NCBI GenBank assembly: GCA_002633005.1
Contig: NMRA01000574.1
Location: 32,967-96,966 of the forward strand
Length of the DNA: 64,000 bases
Source: Phoronis australis
Taxonomy: Eukaryota; Phoronida; Phoronidae
Reading direction: 5' to 3'
Shown here: in pieces, positions 54,261-64,000 of the stretch
Layout: each line of letters begins with the position of its first letter
How positions within the stretch are numbered: the first letter of the stretch is position 1
The notes under the pieces: generated by a model
Seen by the model: the letters and a program-made list of their open reading frames with translations, nothing else
The model's database searches: none
Told to the model about the DNA's origin: nothing
Program-made: the position numbers and the translations under genes

Positions 54261-56280
54261 GCTTATACCATTATCCACTTTTTACTGCAACAACCATCAG
54301 ACAATAGTTTGAGAAATTCCCGGCAATAATTTTTGTCAGAAATTGGCGAGATTTTACTACAACTCCATCCAATGACTACGGGAAAAACTAATCCTCGAAC
54401 ACAAAATGCTCACAAAAATGCACAAAAAATACTAATTGAAAATTAAATCAATGGCAATATTTAAAAATATATATTTAGAAAAAAAATCTGAAAAATATTT
54501 ACAAATGGAAATTGTTGGTCACAAAGACAATAAACACACGAGGAAATATACAAGAACACTTCTGTTAAAGTCAGAGCTCGCTATCACAATTAATCAATAG
54601 AATCCATCATAAAGAAGACAAAAACCACACATGACTCATAACTTTTGTCAATACATAAAAAGCTTCGTTAGCTAGCAGACTTAATTAGAAAACAAAGTCT
54701 TCAAGCCAGTCTGGAAAAATGACATTTATTCATATTGTCCAATGTGACACTAGCTGTGCAGTAACAGAGATAGATGATAGAACTATAGAAATTTCCCACT
54801 CGAATGTAATCAAATTCCCATAATTCCTAGTGGAAAGCATTAACCAGACCGATGATCAATTCAAATTGTCCTCTTTACGTGTCCTGTTTTCTCACTAGGC
54901 GATGCAAAGTGGCGCCAGAAGTCAACTTCACGCATCATTTGATTTTGTTGTATTTGTGTCATTTGTACAAATCTAGATACTAAAATTGACTTGTGTTTGA
55001 GTTTACAGAACATTTTTTATACATGGGTTGAAATAAATTGGTTAACGTAACATCTAAAGCCGCAACTTTAATTGTCTTCAGTCGACCTCTCAGATCCCAT
55101 TTGAGAGACAATCCAAGTTTATGCTATTTTATCAACTTAAGTGCTAATTTCAGTTTTTGTGACAAAGTTCCTGGTAAACCGCATTGATTTTACAGTACAC
55201 CACATTCCAAGTAAAGGCTAGCAAAAAGCTGTCTTGTCCTAAAAATCTGTGGTTTGAGTAAAACCAAAACCATGAATCAATAGTCCGATTGTTTTTAAGT
55301 ACAGACATAATGAACTCTTCCTGGTTCACGCCCAAGGCGCTTAAATTGGGAAACTGAAAAAATCATGAACAAAAAGAACCATTTTACACCTTTTCCCACC
55401 GAAAGGTACCATAAGGTGCAAACGGTAATACCATAAGGTGCTACTGATACTGGCTGTTTATTACCCACAAAGAAAAGAGAATTCCGTATGTATTTGGGGT
55501 TAAAGTTCTTGTGTGATAGATATTCAGACAGACACTCAAGCACAAAACGGAGGTTTCGGTCCTACAAAAGGAGGTGAGTTCTAAGCCATGCATAGGTATT
55601 TAAGCATGAAAGTTCAGGAATATTAGATGTAGGCAATAAGAAAAATATGGGCATCAACTCCGATTAGACCGGTAAATACAAGCCAACATTGAAAAATTTC
55701 TTGCACTGGCGTAGATAAGAAAATTGCAAATTAATGACTGAACAAAGGATATGTTTGTAGACCAAATAAATTCAATAGAAGTAACTTTGCAGAATTTGCA
55801 GTCTTCAATTCATAAAGAAGGAATAGAACACTTGTAGGTGTTTTAACTTAGCAGGCAAAGTGGGACAAAACTGCCACCTTGTGACATAACCTTGCATAAA
55901 GTGTGTAGCCATGTGGAACACCAGCATGAGGGATTACAAACCTCAGGTGGACTCCTGCTGTGCAGCATGTTATGGCCATGGCCCTCAAGGGAAGTGTTAC
56001 AAAATTTACAACGCTTCTTTTCTTACAAAACGTCTATTCTGTTTCATAAGTTATCTCAACAGAAATACAGAACAGCAAAATCTCCCTAACTGTCCACAAA
56101 AATAATTGCTGAAATTGCCATTTTATATTTTCTAGGTCTTCTAACATTGTAGTAAATGCACACAATTTTCCAAACCATTGAATGATGGAAAGTACGTTGT
56201 AGAGCAGCGTTCATGAGAACAGTGCATACAGCGTAGTATATGAAATTATACCACAATACTAGTCTTGAATGGCAGATACA
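54261..56280. other. Non-coding DNA
   Basis: AT-rich. No exon or clear element recognised. Confidence 0.5.
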
Positions 56281-56284
56281 ACCG

Positions 56285-56415
56285 TGTAATAACCCATAAA
56301 GTTATCTCACTAATGAGATAACATTTTGGCGGGAAACCGAGGCCAGATTCGAACCCGGGCCTCAAGAGTTGCGAGTCGCCAACTTTACACCACTCAGCGG
56401 CTGACGTCATCGAAC
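56285..56415 (-). mobile_element. tRNA-derived SINE (candidate)
   Basis: On the minus strand a tRNA-like head contains a B-box GGTTCGAATCT (56345-56355) about 40 bases after an A-box-like GAGTGGTGTAAAG. It is followed by a tail with the hairpin GTTATCTCA-CTAA-TGAGATAAC (56301-56322). The head-to-tail order fits a SINE rather than a functional tRNA because the acceptor stem does not close. Limits are approximate. Confidence 0.6.
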
Positions 56416-56956
56416 GTGAAAATAGAATACTTAAATGATCCCGCGCAACAATCACATGTTCAGCAAAGGGCATTCCACCGACATTTATGCCCTATGAAAA
56501 ATAAGACGCATAATTTCCATAAAATCGGTATTTTAATTCAGTGAAATTTTTCTCTCGTGTTCTCTCACTAGTAAATCTCCGATCTCCAATTTGAATGCGG
56601 GTATCGTGTCGTCGGGATCCTTTGACTTAAGCCTTATAGTCAGTAGTCAGTTACTAGTGGTAACTCTACTTTAGCAGACGATATTTTCCCGGTCGAAGCT
56701 TAGCGTGATAAAATGTGTAGTAAGCTATAACAGTTGCTAAACCTTAATTTATAGATTCACTTTATTTCTATTTTGTTTTATTTTTCAATTGGTTTTGAGT
56801 ATAAGCATTATTTGACAAAAATAGCTCGGCTTTTCTTAAAAGGTCACGACCTCCGACCCTGGGCCTCTAACATAGAAAGTAGTTACAAAGCTGAGGTGAG
56901 TCGAGAAAGGTAAATCGATTCATTGCAGTGTTTCTCGGTCAGTATGTGGTAGTAAA

Positions 56957-57104
56957 TAGATTATTACATGTTCTCAGTCGTTATCCCCCTTATCTAGAGC
57001 CCTCGTGGATTTTGGAGAATTATCACCCTCGGGGCTAATAGTTCTCCAAAATCCACTTGGGCTCTAGATAACGGGGCATAACAACTTGGGCATGTAATAA
57101 TCTA
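56957..57104. repeat. 148-bp imperfect palindrome
   Basis: The arms TAGATTATTACATG and CATGTAATAATCTA bound it. Inner arms TTATC-TAGAGCCC, GTGGATTTTGGAGAA and their complements TTCTCCAAAATCCAC, GGGCTCTAGATAA follow. The centre is near 57030. A foldback element or hairpin. Confidence 0.85.
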
Positions 57105-57896
57105 TATGTATCATATGAATCAAATCAGCCGTCTCTAAGATAGGATTTTCCAAACTCAGCTAAATTTCGTCATTTTTAAAGGGTCCTACAAGACCTAAAT
57201 CATGTTACGTGTACGGACTTTTTAAGCACGTTGTACTAATGAATGTAGATGGTAAGTGAAGATCTGAATTCTGAATCAATAATTTTCTGTATTAAATGTG
57301 CACCGAGCCAGTGTTCACCCACACCTCAAACCCCACGACAATAAAAATGACGGGTTGGGAATTAAAACGAACCATAACAGGCCAACGCAGTAATTGTAGG
57401 AACAGATTACCGTATTGATCAGCGTTTGAAACAAAACCTAATTACACGCAAACAAAGATGCATGTTTGCGTAGTCTGACAATGGGCATTTGTCTAGACTA
57501 TTTTATACCGGAGAAAACCAATTCACGATAGAGATAAAACTGAACGTCGTCGGCATGAACAGAACTGTAATGCATCTTCTGAAATTAAGTACTTTTCAGG
57601 GGGGAAACTGCACATGGCAATTCTAAAATGCAAACCATGTCACAAGATAAAAGGCTGTCCACATGCATCTGAAAATGGTGATCTTAGTCAGCTTCATAAT
57701 TATTATATTCAACTTATATGAATCAATAAAAAATAAACAATGACCAAAGGTACTTCTTTTAATTTGAAAGACAGGATACAATCTTTTGAATACAAGACGA
57801 ATACCCGTCAAGTCAAGTCCACATTAGCGAAGCGTTGACATAAACAGCCATATTAACTTGAGTGTTCCCATAAGCTTCAAACATCGGAGTTATCGC

Positions 57897-57932
57897 AAGA
57901 TGGCGCAATATGACGTCACGCTTTTGCGCCAT
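57897..57932. promoter_or_regulatory. CRE inside a YY1-like inverted repeat
   Basis: AAGATGGCG (57897-57905), then TGACGTCA (57911-57918), then TTGCGCCAT (57924-57932), which is the inverse of ATGGCGCAA. The combination resembles core-promoter motifs of broadly expressed genes. No exon was assigned beside it. Confidence 0.35.
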
Positions 57933-59879
57933 TAGCGAATAAAAATAAAAAAGGCACAGGTACAACCCCCCGGGATGTCTTTTAAAATGCAACACTTGCA
58001 GTTTGCAGCTAGTCAGATAAAACATGACTCTGTTTCGTAAGTTACTGCGTAACACTAAATCTGCTGGGCACAACTTTTTGAAAAAAGGTGCGCCCAGTGT
58101 GCACAGGTTCAAACCTGGTCAGGAATATCCCTGCTTGACCATTTTCATAGCAGTGACCTCTGCCATGGACACTGCAGTTGAGCATTCCCACAAAAGCGAT
58201 GAATCGATGCTTCGCTGTTAAGTCCACTAAATTTGAGCTGCCAACTTCGATCCAAAACCGAATTTAAGTTCCCATTGATCGATGTTCCCCATAAACATCG
58301 AAGCACCAGCGTAAATAGAAAGACTGCAATGTTACCTCAGGGTCATAAACAATTACAAATACGGAAACAAACGGAAAAAATACACCTTGCCCGAGATGGT
58401 AACATTCTTCACAGACAATTTACAACACACTGAAGTATAATCAAACCAATCCATTATGTAACTGCTGTCAGCAACATACAGGTTAATTGATTGTGTATTT
58501 AGCTGTCCAGGAAGCATGGCTTAATCAAATACAAAAACTTCAATTATGATAATTGCACCTCCTGATAGACTGCCAGTGGGATTTCACTTACCAGCTATGA
58601 TTTATGAACATATCAACTTTTTTCCAAAGAGCACACAATTCACACTTGCCAGTGAGTAATAAATATTTTTAATGGTGCTTTCTCATCAACATTGCATCTC
58701 CCCTGCGTAACACCAAATAGCAAAATAGGTGGATTAAACTATTTTGTCACCACCGGAGATTAGTTAGTGAGAAGGGTTAGGGGAGTTGCCAAAGAGTTTT
58801 GAAAGTGGGAAAGCGACATTGTTTGCCAGAAAGTAAGAATGAAAACTAAGAGACAAACTTTAAATAGCTTTACTGTCTTGCTTAATTGACCTATCGCAAG
58901 CTCCGCTCCCTTGCGAAAAATCGACAAACAAACAATAAGTTTTACCCAACAACAAAGTATTGTCTCCACACGGACTTGGGATCATAAAAATGCAATCACA
59001 TGTCACTTGTCAATTGTCATGCATGCCCTGAGAAATTGGGAAACCCAATTGGATGCCCTATTTTTAAAATCCCGGATGAACTCTAGTACGAACGGACTAA
59101 TGAACATGCTTGGAAACCTCGTAATTCCTGCTACGTTTGTGAATTTTCTGTTGCGCAGACCACCATCTAGTGATTAAGGTCATTTCCGCGACCCAAGTCT
59201 GATTCGTAATAAGTGGCTGGCTACTTACAAGCATCTCATGTGTATCACACCAATACCTAAAATAGATGTCCATACAATAGTCATCAACTTGCATTTATTA
59301 AGTTGTCTTGTTGTACTCTTCAGCTGTTGAAAGTTGCAGGTCCACAAACTCCAAATAACTAGCTAACCGAAACAAAACAAATATGCAACGGACAATGACC
59401 CCAGAATCAGGAAAACACAGCGTGAACACGAAAAGCAAAGACGCTATAATTTATTCAAAACAAACGTTCAAGGTGCAAATTACTGAGTCACAGCAAACAA
59501 TAACCAAAAACAACTGCCACAGAGGGTTGCGGTTTTGGAATCTCAAGGAGACAAGACCGAGAGTGTACACAAGTGAGATCCTATTGAACATAGTGTAAAG
59601 AGCCTCTCCGATGACAATTGCGCTCATCACTTCAAGACTCTTGTATCCCAGAGCATACCTATTTGAAAACACCTGGATAAAAGGCACACTAGCCAGAGGC
59701 AGGAATGTGACATCAAAGGTTGAGGTTAGATATTTGAAAGCTTGTCAGGTACAGTTTGTCTGCAGTCTTAATGCATGGAACAAATCAAAACATTACCATT
59801 CACAAATTAAGAGTACTTAGCAAATCATAAAGAAATACCTTAGGATGACAATTGACTGAATACCTATTGGCTAAACTTA

Positions 59880-60070
59880 CAGGGTCCTCAAACCCTCGAT
59901 TATGGGGCCAAACATTGGCCCTATTGCTCTCTGAAAAACAATTAACAATCACGTGAAATTGCCCTCACAAAGCCCAAAAATTCCCTCAAGTGATTGAAAA
60001 ATTCACCTTGATGTTCGAATTACTTGTAACCCACACAAGTGACAATTAGTTTTGGCTACTCGAGGCAGAG
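59880..60070 (+). repeat. Dispersed repeat, copy related to 63143-63320
   Basis: Ordered shared phrases listed for the right-edge interval. Same orientation, strongly diverged. Confidence 0.5.
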
Positions 60071-63000
60071 TCTACGAGGTTGCAACAGGGTAGGGTATGC
60101 TATTGATGTGGTCAGGAGATAGAATTTCCCCTCCCCCAAAAAAATTGCCAAATCAAATGGCACAGGCACCTTACCTCTTGGATGAACAAGGACCTTGACT
60201 AATAAAATCTCAATTGGAATTTCAAATGCGTCGTAATTCTTCAATCATTTAACACACAATGTGGCTCACAAGTGAAGTTCTATTTTCCCAATTTCTCCCA
60301 AAAATAAAGATTGAGACAATTTTAGTCCGTTCCGTAATACCACGGTTAGTACGGCGTAGATGATGTAAATTAACTTTTGGTAAATATTTTCAGGAAAGTG
60401 ATCGTTTTTATCAGCCTTTGAAAAATGGAAAAACGACAATTAATTTTGTTTTTCCACTTATAAATGCTACACCACAAGAAATGATTTGCGAGATTCTGGA
60501 CATACACAACAATGTTAGAGGCTTATGAAAAATGAGAAAAAAAAATCAATTTTGGCAATTACATGTCTATAAATGATGACATATTACCGTACTTTGCTAG
60601 GCTGAATCAGGTCACATTGACCAGCCAAGTGACGCCGCCTTGAAATAATCCCAAGACAGCCATGTACACTACAATGCCAGGTAAGACATGCCCCGCTCAG
60701 GTAATGAACGGGATACAATCAGTTACACAGCTGATCTGATGTATTCAATCAAGTTGTGGCAGGTGCATCGCTATGGTAATCATTGTCAGGTACAAGATAT
60801 CTAACCTGGATCAATTGAAAATGCGACTTACCACGAATTAATCAATTTCTACAAAGCTCACAGTCACAATAACAAATGAATCGACATAAAGGCTTATGTT
60901 TTGAGATTCAAGTTGAATGCACTAAGTAACGACCATGCAAAAGAAATGAAGTAAAATATTTTATGCTCAGGAAATTTCCAAGTGCAAAACACCATAGCCG
61001 GCCTGGCAGGGTAAAAGCCAACAGCTCAGCTTTACAAAATAATGCCATCCCAAGAATTTCAACAAATTCACTTTAGAATGTCCAAGTTCTATTGTTGTAT
61101 ACTGCTCAATGTTCACCTCCAGTTTTTGTCTTTCACGACTCAACGGCTCCTGATACAGAGATTACAGGTAGTTGCCATTGTTCAATCGTGTTTTGTTCAA
61201 TCACATCTCCCATTGTTTACCTGACAGGTAGCACCTGAGTGCAAACCAGTATAGCATGAAGGTGGTGAACCAGCAATCAATATAATGAGTTTCTATTATT
61301 AATTAGTGTTAAGATTTCTCCAGGCATGGCATGAATGGATGACTCATAGGTTAACTATACTATGGACAATCAAATCATTTGCGAACAAACAAATTCCCCC
61401 AGAAGCTGATGTATTTTGGCAAATATCAATGTGCCTCGATGACACTTCGATATTGGTGAAAAAACAAATTCAAGGTCAGGATCAAATAATGAAAACCTTA
61501 TTCAACAGAAACTCTTAATGGGTCGCAAAGTGGAACTGGTGAACAAGTTGCAACAGATTCTTAATATGCAATATAAACTTTTTTAATCATAAATAATCAT
61601 AATCTTGATAAAGATAAAAATAACAATGTTAATATACACATCCGTCCATTGCAAGACCTTAAGTGAACCAAAATTACGTACCGGTAATTCATTTGATACA
61701 TGTCTAAATATCAAAGAGAAAACATTCATATTAAGGTTATCTCCAACCTTATTTAGTGGCCTCTATTCTAACTCGTATATCAAAAAACTAAGCTTTGTCA
61801 ACTAGTACAAATATATAGTTTCTGAAAGAAAAAAGATTAGGGAGTATGAAAATACCTTTTGTATTAATGTACCATAATTATTTTTATGTAAAAACCTTAT
61901 TTAAGTCAAAATTTTATTTTTAAGAAAGGTACATTCATAGCAAAATAACCCTTTGGTCGTATGCATGTACACGCACAACTCCTTTAGGATCAAAAATACG
62001 TTTTGTCTTTGGCTGCATACAATTATACTTTGATTTTGCAGCAAATTCACACAGAAAAACACTGCTGACTTGTCAAAATTTTTAATCACATTCAGGTACA
62101 TTTTGAGCATTTTATACTAAAGCGAAGTTTCATATTTGTCCACTGAATGGAAATAAAAGCCCTCGGTCAGTCCAGTCGCACATAGTAAGTAACCATTAAT
62201 TTAATAAGTTTCCCATTGCATTCTACCATTTGGAAACATTAATATGTATTTTCACAGTATGGAGACCATAACATCTCCATAGCAGAGGGTAGCAGACTGA
62301 CCACACAGTGGGCAGTAAAGCCTTAATAACAATGGGATAAATACATAATTTACCTAATGGCAATTCATGGACATTCACCAGTATTAAATGGATGGAATGA
62401 CAATTGTTAAGTATTGGCAGAGAGTTAATGGAGCCCAATAGCCTAATCCTAGCAATAAACAATACCTGGAATTGCATGAAATCAAGTGTAACCAGGTGAA
62501 ACTAGAAATAAAGTTGGGTACATTTGGAAAGGAATCCAAATGCGGTGCTTGGAGAGGGAACTGTTAGAAATACAAACTTGCACACTCAGCCTCGACAATT
62601 TTCCAATCTTTAAATTCCTTGGATTTATTAAAAAGAAATGTCCTATATGTTCACACAGGCTCAACACCCCCGAAAAATCGGAGGGTGGCCAATAAACCAA
62701 GCATGGAAGAGGAGGGGAGCATTTATACAAACGACTGATTTGAGTAATGTCTGACCTGTAATACTGATTTCAGCTATTGCATATTCAATATCCAGACTGT
62801 CATGTGACAATGAGCTGTTTTTTAGTCACCGAAAAGCTAATTGTAAGGCGCTTATGATTTGAACTGCAGACTCGAACTCAATAATCCATACAATCTAATT
62901 GATATTTTCTTTAATGCGTTTCTATTGAAACTTGCAAAATTACAGATGTGGAAATAGATACAATATATGAAAGACATATCCTACATCATGCATCAATATG

Positions 63001-64000
63001 TGTACCATGGGAAAACACAATGTTGTCAAAATGTACAAAAGTCATTTTGAACTGCCTGGCAATGGAAGTTTTTGAACATGCTTCAAGTTACCAAATTTGC
63101 AGAGCATCGATCATAAAAGCAGTAATTTTACTACCTATATTCAGGACCCTCAATGCCTCATTTTTGGGTCGATTTTTGGCCCTATTCCCCCCAATCAAAA
63201 ATATTAAAAATCATGTGAAAATCCCATCATTAAGCCCAAAACTCTCCTCCAATGATTAAAAAAACTGGAGGTTAGAATCACGTGGACTGCAAGTTTTGGC
63301 TCCTTGAGACATTGCTGTTGACTATCCTAGCGGGAATGCAAATGGAAGATGTAGCAAACTTTGGGATGAGAGTCTCCAGAACACATATAATACCCGGTGG
63401 CCAAAGTATTTTGTTGGTGTGGATCTATAAGGTTTTAGGGCAAGCCACTAACCATTATGTGGAGCAGATCCCCAGGGGACATGTAAGTGTCAGAGGGAAG
63501 TATGTTTTGTATCTCCCGCCAATGGATACATTTCATACACTACCAGATAACGAGCTAGAACAAAATTTTGGATTTCATCACCAGTGATACCTGATGTAGG
63601 CAAGACCAGTTCTACTGGGAAAACAGGTCATGTATAACTGCTTAAATCAGCTGTTATGATTACGCAACAAGGGTAGCAGAACAGCAAATTTAACACAAAT
63701 GTGAGGATGTGATTTGAGGCTTGGCCATGGCTGGTGACCAGATGTGGAGAGATTCAATGGGAAATTGGGAGATGCTAGATCGCAGTTGGCTCAAGTGATA
63801 AGGAAATTGGAGGAAATAACATGTTTGATAACCAGAAACTGGAGCCAAGAATCAGTGCATTACGAATGAACAACAACCACAAAATTCATGAATGACAACA
63901 CTAGAAAGACACGGCTGTAATTGACCTCAGCACAGGTTAAATAGCACATTTTCTCTAAATCTTTAGCACCGTTCATCGCTTGACCCAATCTCTAATCCCA

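Larger units (their letters stand above)
57105..64000. other. Non-coding DNA at the right edge
   Basis: No coding exon recognised. A diverged dispersed repeat occurs at about 59880-60070 and 63143-63320 (shared: GGCCCTATT, AATCA-GTGAAA-T, AAGCCCAAAA, AGTTTTGGCT). Open frames up to about 100 codons lack conserved patterns. Confidence 0.5.

Noticed and set aside
56334-56402. Functional tRNA gene on the minus strand
   Set aside because: B-box is good but the acceptor stem does not pair and the anticodon arm is unclear; better explained as a SINE head.
58100-58130. tRNA B-box-like GGTTCAAACC as a second SINE or tRNA
   Set aside because: No A-box at the right distance and no cloverleaf.
63282-63587. 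101-codon plus-strand frame near the right edge
   Set aside because: It overlaps a diverged dispersed repeat and shows no recognisable domain.

Overview
This is a stretch of animal (metazoan) nuclear DNA. It is AT-rich, its coding exons are split by GT..AG introns, and most of it is non-coding with decayed transposons. Two conserved genes can be read with confidence: CFDP1 on the plus strand (BCNT/Swc5 family chromatin factor, exons between 5523 and 10908) and a p130Cas/BCAR1-family adaptor on the minus strand (SH3 exon 30271-30564, large 3' exon 17026-19344). They face each other tail to tail, with about 6.1 kb between stop codons. The same two genes are neighbours in human (16q23.1), so this looks like old conserved linkage. 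The substrate-to-C-terminus part of the Cas gene lies in one exon and allelic divergence is visible, which fits a highly heterozygous invertebrate, but the species cannot be named from the sequence.

Layout. 1-3471: a defective Ty3/gypsy LTR retrotransposon whose 5' LTR is cut by the window edge and whose reverse transcriptase core is deleted. 3472-5522: non-coding, with a GC-richer promoter-like patch near 3710-3930. 5523-10908: CFDP1 lacking its first exon, with one 1.1-kb block present twice around a single N. 10909-17025: the two 3' UTRs and the gap between them. 17026-19344: the main Cas exon. 19345-30270: a 10.9-kb intron. 30271-30564: the SH3 exon. 30565-64000: no recognisable coding exon. 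This last part is probably the 5' intron and upstream DNA of the Cas gene. It holds a three-unit 440-bp repeat with eight CTCF-like motifs (43001-44215), several TIR/MITE elements, a tRNA-derived SINE, a 148-bp palindrome and a 30-bp minisatellite.

Assembly. All three N characters (6627, 24712, 52199) sit where the sequence after the N starts again with a slightly diverged copy of the sequence before it. This is the mark of two allelic contig ends placed in series with a one-base gap. The CFDP1 exon duplication and the 1.87-kb duplication at 50-54 kb should therefore be treated as assembly artefacts until shown otherwise.

Function. CFDP1 is expected to act in the nucleus on H2A.Z-type chromatin remodelling. 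The Cas protein is expected to act at focal adhesions as a tyrosine-phosphorylated scaffold. Their adjacency does not imply a shared pathway. The most unusual observations are the CTCF-like motif array with near-nucleosomal spacing, and the duplicated exon edges in CFDP1: an in-frame 36-bp acceptor duplication, and a run of donor-like repeats.
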